Assembly (NCBI GenBank): GCA_022712315.1
Contig: JALAGS010000114.1
Span: forward strand, 1 to 36,600
DNA length: 36,600 nt
Reading direction: 5' to 3'
DNA from: Sphingobacterium sp.
GTDB taxonomy: Bacteria; Bacteroidota; Bacteroidia; Sphingobacteriales; Sphingobacteriaceae
Translations under genes and position numbers: made by a program
Shown here: positions 31,899 through 36,600 of the stretch, piece after piece
Layout: the number at the start of each line of letters is the position of its first letter
How positions within the stretch are numbered: the first letter of the stretch is position 1
The notes under the pieces: generated by a model
The model's input: the letters and a program-made list of their open reading frames with translations, nothing else
What the model was told of the DNA's origin: nothing
Databases searched by the model: none

Positions 31899-34067
31899 AT
31901 GAATCATACATTTCAATCTAACAATCAAACCATTATTAAGCTTCAATCTTTTGGCAGTCTGGTCATCTTAGATCGACATTTTAATGTCGTTGGGACAACC
32001 GAATCTGTCGTAAATGGCCCTGACGCCATAGAAAGCCTATTAGGAACTAATTTTTTTGATAGCTTTAACAGTACATTCGGTGAAGCGCTACCCAAAATTA
32101 AGAATGCGATAACCGATCTACTTGAAAACGGGCAGTCGCGCCACATTTTACCCATTAAAATAAAAAAAGAACGTGTTTACGTAAAATTGCGTAGACACAA
32201 TGAACACCTCTATATTGAATGGGAACAACAACACAAAAAATACATTGCCGCAAAAAAAATAAATGAACTTAATTTTTTGTTAGATACTATTCGACCTAAT
32301 AATTGGGACCGTGTTTGCTTGGCCATTAATAAATTACTGAATTATGATCGAGTTTTTGTTTTGCAGATTCAGGAAACAGGTTATAGTTCGGTGATTGCGG
32401 AGCATACAGCCGACGGACAAGCCTATTTCAAAGGAAAAGAATTTTCGAAAGATTTCATGCCTGAGGAAGTCTTGTCATACTATCGGAGCTATTCCTATCG
32501 ATACGCTCCCAATATTGATCTCGAAGGACAAGAATTCTATTATACGGACGAAGCGATTGATCCGCTCTCGAGCTTATTATCACCTTTACCTGAACTTCAT
32601 CGGCTTTTTCTAAAAAATATTAATGTCCAAAGCGCCCTGTTTTTTCGAATCTGTATCGATGACGAATTTTGGGGTCTGGTAGTGGCACAGAACGATGAAG
32701 AACGTGCGGTCGATCTTCAGCAGCGAAAACTGTGCACTTTTGCCATCCAAGCTGCTACCAGCAAGTATGAAAGCCATGTCAAACAGAATCTGCTGGAAAG
32801 AACGGAACTTCTTAAACTCGCCGAAGAAGAGTTAAAAAGAAGTCTCTCTGAAAATAAGATGGTGAACTGTGCTTTGATACAGCATATGGATATTCTGACG
32901 CAGCTGGTCAATGCGGATGGGTTGGCTATATTCAATCAGGGCGATGTTTTTAACTATGGCCATACCCCGCAGAAAGTACAATTTTATGAAATCATTCAAT
33001 TTCTACAAAAACATACCGATAAAGCCCTCTTTAAAGACTATAACTTTCGGCTGAATCATCAGGATAACTTTAAAGATAAACTTGATTTTGCGGGTCTTAT
33101 GTATCTAAAGGTTGGTTTGGAAAACGATTATTACCTCGTTTGGTTTAGAAAGGAAAACCGCAGTCAGGTGATGCAGATGGAGCTAAAAAATGAACTATAT
33201 GAAAACAAGAAGCTCAACATCTGGGAAGATATGCGCTATGACGTTGCCAAACCCTGGAATGATGCTGAAATCAATTTTGTCCTTCGGCTGAATCAGATTA
33301 TCAAGGAATCTATTTTTGCAAAATTAAAGGAACGTCAGTTGCTTAATGAAGAGCTTCTGAGTTTGAACAATGAGTTGGAAATGTTTACACATACTCTTTC
33401 ACATGATTTAAAAAATCCCTTGTCCATCTTAAAGATGGGTATACAATTTCTACAGCAGCACTCCGAAAATATTGATTTTACAAAAATCAATAAGTGGTAC
33501 CAGAATTTCAGCCGAAGCGTTACGAACATTGAAGATATTATCAACAATATGGTCCAACTCAGCCAGCACCGTTCCAGTAGTTTAGATAAGGAACCGCTTC
33601 CCATGGCCTACACAATTCAGCGCATATTCCAAGAAAACAGTATTTTATATAACCTCAATAATTGTCAGGTTACTTTTGGCACCCTATTGCCAATCTGGGG
33701 TGAAAAAAGTGCCGCGTATCAGATTTTTTCCAATTTAATTATTAATGCCATAAAATATTCTGCACAGGCAGACAGGCCTCTAGTAACCATAGATAGTTCG
33801 CACGAAGACGATTATACCCATTATCAGATTAAGGATAACGGTATTGGAATACCGAGTGACCACTTGCCTCATATTTACGAGATGTTTACCAGAGCCGATA
33901 ATGTAGGTTCAATACCTGGTACAGGGATTGGGCTTTCGCTCGTAAAACGGATAATGGAACGATTGGGCGGGAATATAGAAATTGAATCAGAGATCGGTTT
34001 GGGAACCACTGTCCACCTTTACTTCCCTATTGTTGAACCATTTCCTGAGCAAATGTTACTCGATTGA
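31899..34067 (+). CDS. Phytochrome-like sensor histidine kinase with degenerate chromophore site
   Basis: A 723-residue cytosolic protein laid out as PAS (about 10-115) - GAF (125-300) - PHY (310-475) - HisKA - HATPase (about 600-715). The kinase half is intact: His502 in THTLSHDLKNPLSIL, NLIINAIKYS, DNGIGIP and GTGIGLSLVKRIMERLGG. The sensor half aligns with bacteriophytochromes (LQSFGSLVILD; LRNMGV-like LKNINV; PWNDAEINFVLRLNQ) but no Cys occurs near the N-terminus, and the position before His234 is Leu, so no thioether site is present. The PASDIP motif reads KDFMPE, WGLIACHH reads WGLVVAQN, and the tongue motifs are lost. His234, equivalent to the conserved pocket His, remains. No response regulator is adjacent. 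ATG at 31899 is preferred to GTG at 31851. Confidence 0.88.
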   Translation: MNHTFQSNNQTIIKLQSFGSLVILDRHFNVVGTTESVVNGPDAIESLLGTNFFDSFNSTFGEALPKIKNAITDLLENGQSRHILPIKIKKERVYVKLRRHNEHLYIEWEQQHKKYIAAKKINELNFLLDTIRPNNWDRVCLAINKLLNYDRVFVLQIQETGYSSVIAEHTADGQAYFKGKEFSKDFMPEEVLSYYRSYSYRYAPNIDLEGQEFYYTDEAIDPLSSLLSPLPELHRLFLKNINVQSALFFRICIDDEFWGLVVAQNDEERAVDLQQRKLCTFAIQAATSKYESHVKQNLLERTELLKLAEEELKRSLSENKMVNCALIQHMDILTQLVNADGLAIFNQGDVFNYGHTPQKVQFYEIIQFLQKHTDKALFKDYNFRLNHQDNFKDKLDFAGLMYLKVGLENDYYLVWFRKENRSQVMQMELKNELYENKKLNIWEDMRYDVAKPWNDAEINFVLRLNQIIKESIFAKLKERQLLNEELLSLNNELEMFTHTLSHDLKNPLSILKMGIQFLQQHSENIDFTKINKWYQNFSRSVTNIEDIINNMVQLSQHRSSSLDKEPLPMAYTIQRIFQENSILYNLNNCQVTFGTLLPIWGEKSAAYQIFSNLIINAIKYSAQADRPLVTIDSSHEDDYTHYQIKDNGIGIPSDHLPHIYEMFTRADNVGSIPGTGIGLSLVKRIMERLGGNIEIESEIGLGTTVHLYFPIVEPFPEQMLLD

Positions 34068-34179
34068 TCTTTGTTTCAAATCCTAAAATCTTTCAAACTA
34101 TTTCCCGTTTAACCTTGTTCATTTAAGGAGAGTATACCATCCAATAAAAAGGATCGTATCACTTAAAACGAAATCGAAA

Positions 34180-34479
34180 ATGGAAGAGATATTGCAACAT
34201 GCAGTAGTGAAACGAGGTTTAATTATTGCCTATTATTTTAGTAATATCTGGTATCGCAAAGGACTATTCGGGGATCGTACTATTCCAGATCCAAATGACA
34301 CTGACCCTATTGAACATCCTGAGCCAGATATAGATGAAACCGACCCGGAAGAAGAGGAACATATCAACTATACACATAAAAATCCGCAGACAAGAAACAG
34401 CGTAAGTCCCGGAAACGCATCACCCACTAACTGGGATAAAAATGTCGAAAATCCGGACATACCCAGAAAGACAGATTGA
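34180..34479 (+). CDS. Hypothetical acidic 99-residue protein
   Basis: No family recognised. The N-terminal ~30 residues contain a hydrophobic/aromatic patch (RGLIIAYYFSNIWYRKGLFG); the rest is acidic and Pro-rich (IPDPNDTDPIEHPEPDIDET followed by DPEEEEHINYTH, then NPQTRNSVSPGNASPT) and likely unstructured. It follows the kinase gene by 112 nt on the same strand and could be its partner, though a separate transcript is possible. Its stop codon lies in the stem of the hairpin at 34471-34496. Its plan resembles that of the product at 25675. Confidence 0.6.
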   Translation: MEEILQHAVVKRGLIIAYYFSNIWYRKGLFGDRTIPDPNDTDPIEHPEPDIDETDPEEEEHINYTHKNPQTRNSVSPGNASPTNWDKNVENPDIPRKTD

Positions 34480-34496
34480 CCTAGCGGTCAATCTGT
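34471..34496. terminator. Hairpin containing the stop codons of two convergent genes
   Basis: ACAGATTGACC (34471-34481) pairs perfectly with GGTCAATCTGT (34486-34496) around TAGC. The plus-strand TGA (34477-34479) and the minus-strand TGA (34490-34488) lie at mirror positions in the two arms. T-runs are weak on both sides, so termination may be partial or the stem may act on mRNA stability. Confidence 0.65.
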
Positions 34497-36506
34497 TAAG
34501 ATATTCAATTGTCCTTTTTCATCAAAAAAAACATCACTGATAAAAACAATGCGTTGATCTCCCGTCTTTATTGTACGACCGTGGTATACACAACGGATTT
34601 TTCCTTCCTTATCCTGAAATAAACTATTATGCCCTGTGCCCGAAATCACTCCGCCTCTATTGGTATTTTTTTCAATGATCGGATTGGATGCCGATTTTTG
34701 ATAATTTCCCAAAGGAGCCGTTGCTGTTGCGTAGCCAACAGCATAATTGGCTCCTGCAAAATAATTGGCCGAATACATCATGTAATAGAGGCCATTTTCT
34801 TTGACCAGAAAAGAACCTTCTGTCCATCTCCTATTGACCTCACCTGAAGTAACTGATCTACTTTCCCATTCGGATTGTGCATCCTGCATCGTAGCTGGAG
34901 GGCGCATTAAAAGAACCGGACTGCCAATCGCTTTCGTCATACTGCTATCCAATTCCACTCCGTAGACCCAGCTTTCTTCAATATTCTTATAGCCAAATTT
35001 CTTCTTCGCCCAATCTGCAATTTCTGATTCTACGGGATGCTCGTAACAGCAGCGAGAATAGAATAGATAATTTCTATGATCGGTATCTCTAAAAACATTC
35101 GCGTCAATGATAGGATATCCGGGATCAAAAATAGGTTCGCCGGTCAGATCTTTAAACGGCCCCAATGGACTGTCTGCCACTGCAACTCCAATACGATAGT
35201 TTTCTAAGTCTTTTTTTGGGTTTTCTTTCCAGTGAGCACTATAATACATGTAATATTTGTTGTTCACACGATAGACTTCCGGAGCCCAAAAGTCCTTTTC
35301 CCCCCAACTATTGGGCTGTTTGGCATCGTATACTTTTCCCTCCTTTTTCCAAGTCTTTAGATCTTTGGAACTATAGGCTATAAAACCATTCTCGGTTCCG
35401 CCGGTTCCATATAAATAGTATTGATCCGATGGTGGATCGAATACAATAAAAGGATCACCAAAGGCTACATCTGTTTGATAGGATTTTCTACGTTGCCCCG
35501 ATTGCTGATCGGTGCTCAAAAAGCGAAACTTTGCAGTTTCAAATTGCGGAATCAACATACCGCTGCTATTTGCCACAAATTGAATAGGCACCATCGCTGT
35601 CCGCCGAGGAGCAACTTTTTTATCCGAAAAATGTGTATGACAGACGTAATACCATTGCTTTCCTTTTTTGAAAATGTCGCCATGACCAGTTCCAGCAAAT
35701 CCGCTATTTTTTTGGCTTAGTGCAGGCTGATCTTCCAGTTTTTTCCAGGGCCCATAAATATTTTCAGCTATTGCAACCCCTACAGCATAGTCCTTATTCC
35801 GAAAATCATTTGCCGAATAGAACATATAGTAATATTTCCCCTCCCGAATGACAGTGGGACCTTCGCTTACTGTCCAATCGGCATTTGCTGTATTTTCCCA
35901 AGGAAGTTCTGCATGGAGACATTCTTTCAGCGTTTCTTCCTTTATTCCCGAATAATCCGACTTCAATTCCGCCACAAAAATCCGATTCCCATCCTTTAAT
36001 CTTACATGAAACAAGTATTTCTTTCCATCTTTATCGCGGAATACAAAAGGATCAATTTGTTTTTGTCCAACAGCAATTGGCGCTTTAACCGCTTGTCTAA
36101 AAGGACCCATTGGACTATCGCTGACCGCAATTGCGATATTCTCATCGGCTGTGTAAGCCATATAAAACTTACCATTATCAAACCATACTTGTGGTGCCCA
36201 AAAACCTTTTGATCCAAAAATATCGCCCTTTACAGCAGCAAACCCTGAACTAGCTCCTTCTGGACTTACCCAGGAATCTAAATCCTTCGACTGATACACT
36301 TTAAACCCCTGCTGTTCTGCCGAATCACCATTGGTACCATAGAGGTAATAATATCCTCTGTGATAGAATACGGTCGGATCCGCTTGAAAAATACCATTTG
36401 GCGGCGGCGTCACATTTTCAATCTGATCTTTGTTTACAGTTTGCGCAAATGTCCTTTGGACAAAAAACAACAAAAAAGCAAAAGGCAGCAAATATATTTT
36501 GTTCAT
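34488..36506 (-). CDS. Secreted tandem GH43 glycosidase
   Basis: A 672-residue exported protein (signal peptide MNKIYLLPFAFLLFFVQRTFA) with two complete five-bladed GH43 domains. Domain 1 (about 35-325) carries the catalytic Asp in FQADPTVFYHRGYYYLYG, the Asp of KQIDPFVFRDKDGKKYLF and the acid Glu of TVSEGPTVI. Domain 2 (about 345-670) carries GDPFIVFDPPSDQYYLYG, PIIDANVFRDTD and the Glu of WTEGSFLVKENGLYYMMYS. GH43 enzymes act on arabinan, arabinoxylan or related galactan side chains; the exact substrate is not evident. No lipobox is seen, so it is periplasmic or secreted. No susCD pair is directly adjacent in the window, so any polysaccharide locus would lie beyond 36600. Confidence 0.92.
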   Translation of the reverse strand: MNKIYLLPFAFLLFFVQRTFAQTVNKDQIENVTPPPNGIFQADPTVFYHRGYYYLYGTNGDSAEQQGFKVYQSKDLDSWVSPEGASSGFAAVKGDIFGSKGFWAPQVWFDNGKFYMAYTADENIAIAVSDSPMGPFRQAVKAPIAVGQKQIDPFVFRDKDGKKYLFHVRLKDGNRIFVAELKSDYSGIKEETLKECLHAELPWENTANADWTVSEGPTVIREGKYYYMFYSANDFRNKDYAVGVAIAENIYGPWKKLEDQPALSQKNSGFAGTGHGDIFKKGKQWYYVCHTHFSDKKVAPRRTAMVPIQFVANSSGMLIPQFETAKFRFLSTDQQSGQRRKSYQTDVAFGDPFIVFDPPSDQYYLYGTGGTENGFIAYSSKDLKTWKKEGKVYDAKQPNSWGEKDFWAPEVYRVNNKYYMYYSAHWKENPKKDLENYRIGVAVADSPLGPFKDLTGEPIFDPGYPIIDANVFRDTDHRNYLFYSRCCYEHPVESEIADWAKKKFGYKNIEESWVYGVELDSSMTKAIGSPVLLMRPPATMQDAQSEWESRSVTSGEVNRRWTEGSFLVKENGLYYMMYSANYFAGANYAVGYATATAPLGNYQKSASNPIIEKNTNRGGVISGTGHNSLFQDKEGKIRCVYHGRTIKTGDQRIVFISDVFFDEKGQLNILTD

Positions 36507-36600
36507 TGATTATAATATAACATATAGGTGAAAGCCTAAAATTGAATAAATATTTGCTAAGACTGGGGGTAAATCGTATCAATTGAATATCATTTTGTAT

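Noticed and set aside
1..36600. CRISPR arrays, rRNA, intact insertion sequences, prophage genes
   Set aside because: Looked for regular repeat-spacer units, transposase or integrase motifs and rRNA signatures on both strands and saw none.

Overview
The window looks like a chromosomal segment of a Bacteroidota bacterium of the Sphingobacteriaceae type (Sphingobacterium or a close relative). The basis is the ECF sigma/FecR/SusC/SusD module, -7 promoter boxes of the TAnnTTTG type, starts that mostly lack a Shine-Dalgarno sequence, moderate-to-low GC, and the particular gene families present. This assignment is an inference from gene content. I see no rRNA, tRNA, CRISPR array or intact insertion sequence.

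Layout. (1) 10-720: a LOG-family (TIGR00730) protein with its own terminator. (2) 936-8768: a nutrient-uptake locus: ECF sigma factor, FecR-type anti-sigma with a membrane segment, SusC/RagA TonB-dependent porin with an N-terminal signalling (STN) domain, SusD/RagB lipoprotein, then a DUF5009-type membrane acyltransferase. (3) 8769-9333: an accessory-looking gap with tandem GGGGGACAAAA repeats, an inverted repeat and an orphan mRNA-leader-like hairpin. (4) 9334-11340: a fused DEDDh exonuclease/GIY-YIG protein and a small GNAT protein. (5) 11428-18300: a complete histidine-utilisation operon (hutH-hutI-hutU-hutG, minus strand) with a divergent LysR regulator; the shared promoter carries a clear set of TTGATAA/TTATCAA half-sites. 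(6) 18392-19940: an ABM-domain protein, then luxS directly abutting an MTA/SAH-nucleosidase-like gene (AI-2 / S-ribosylhomocysteine pathway). (7) 20196-24190: a fused OtsA-OtsB trehalose synthase/phosphatase overlapping a GH15 glycosidase. (8) 24275-27499: small stress-type genes: CsbD-like protein, unknown proteins, an outer-membrane barrel, a lipoprotein, an orphan ECF sigma factor. (9) 27874-34479: a DNA-repair/stress island: topoisomerase IB, a convergent FAD oxidoreductase, Ku, a 50-residue basic protein, a 208-residue unknown, and a phytochrome-like histidine kinase that has lost most chromophore-binding motifs. (10) 34488-36506: a secreted protein with two GH43 domains.

How the parts fit. 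The sigma/FecR/SusCD set is a self-regulating importer in which the SusC STN domain would signal to FecR. The hut genes convert histidine to glutamate plus formamide. Region 7 through region 9 (trehalose, CsbD, orphan ECF, TopIB, Ku) reads as a general-stress or desiccation/DNA-damage district; co-regulation is inferred from neighbourhood only. The best candidates for something undescribed are the ku - 50-residue protein - 208-residue protein operon, and the degenerate phytochrome-type kinase next to it.
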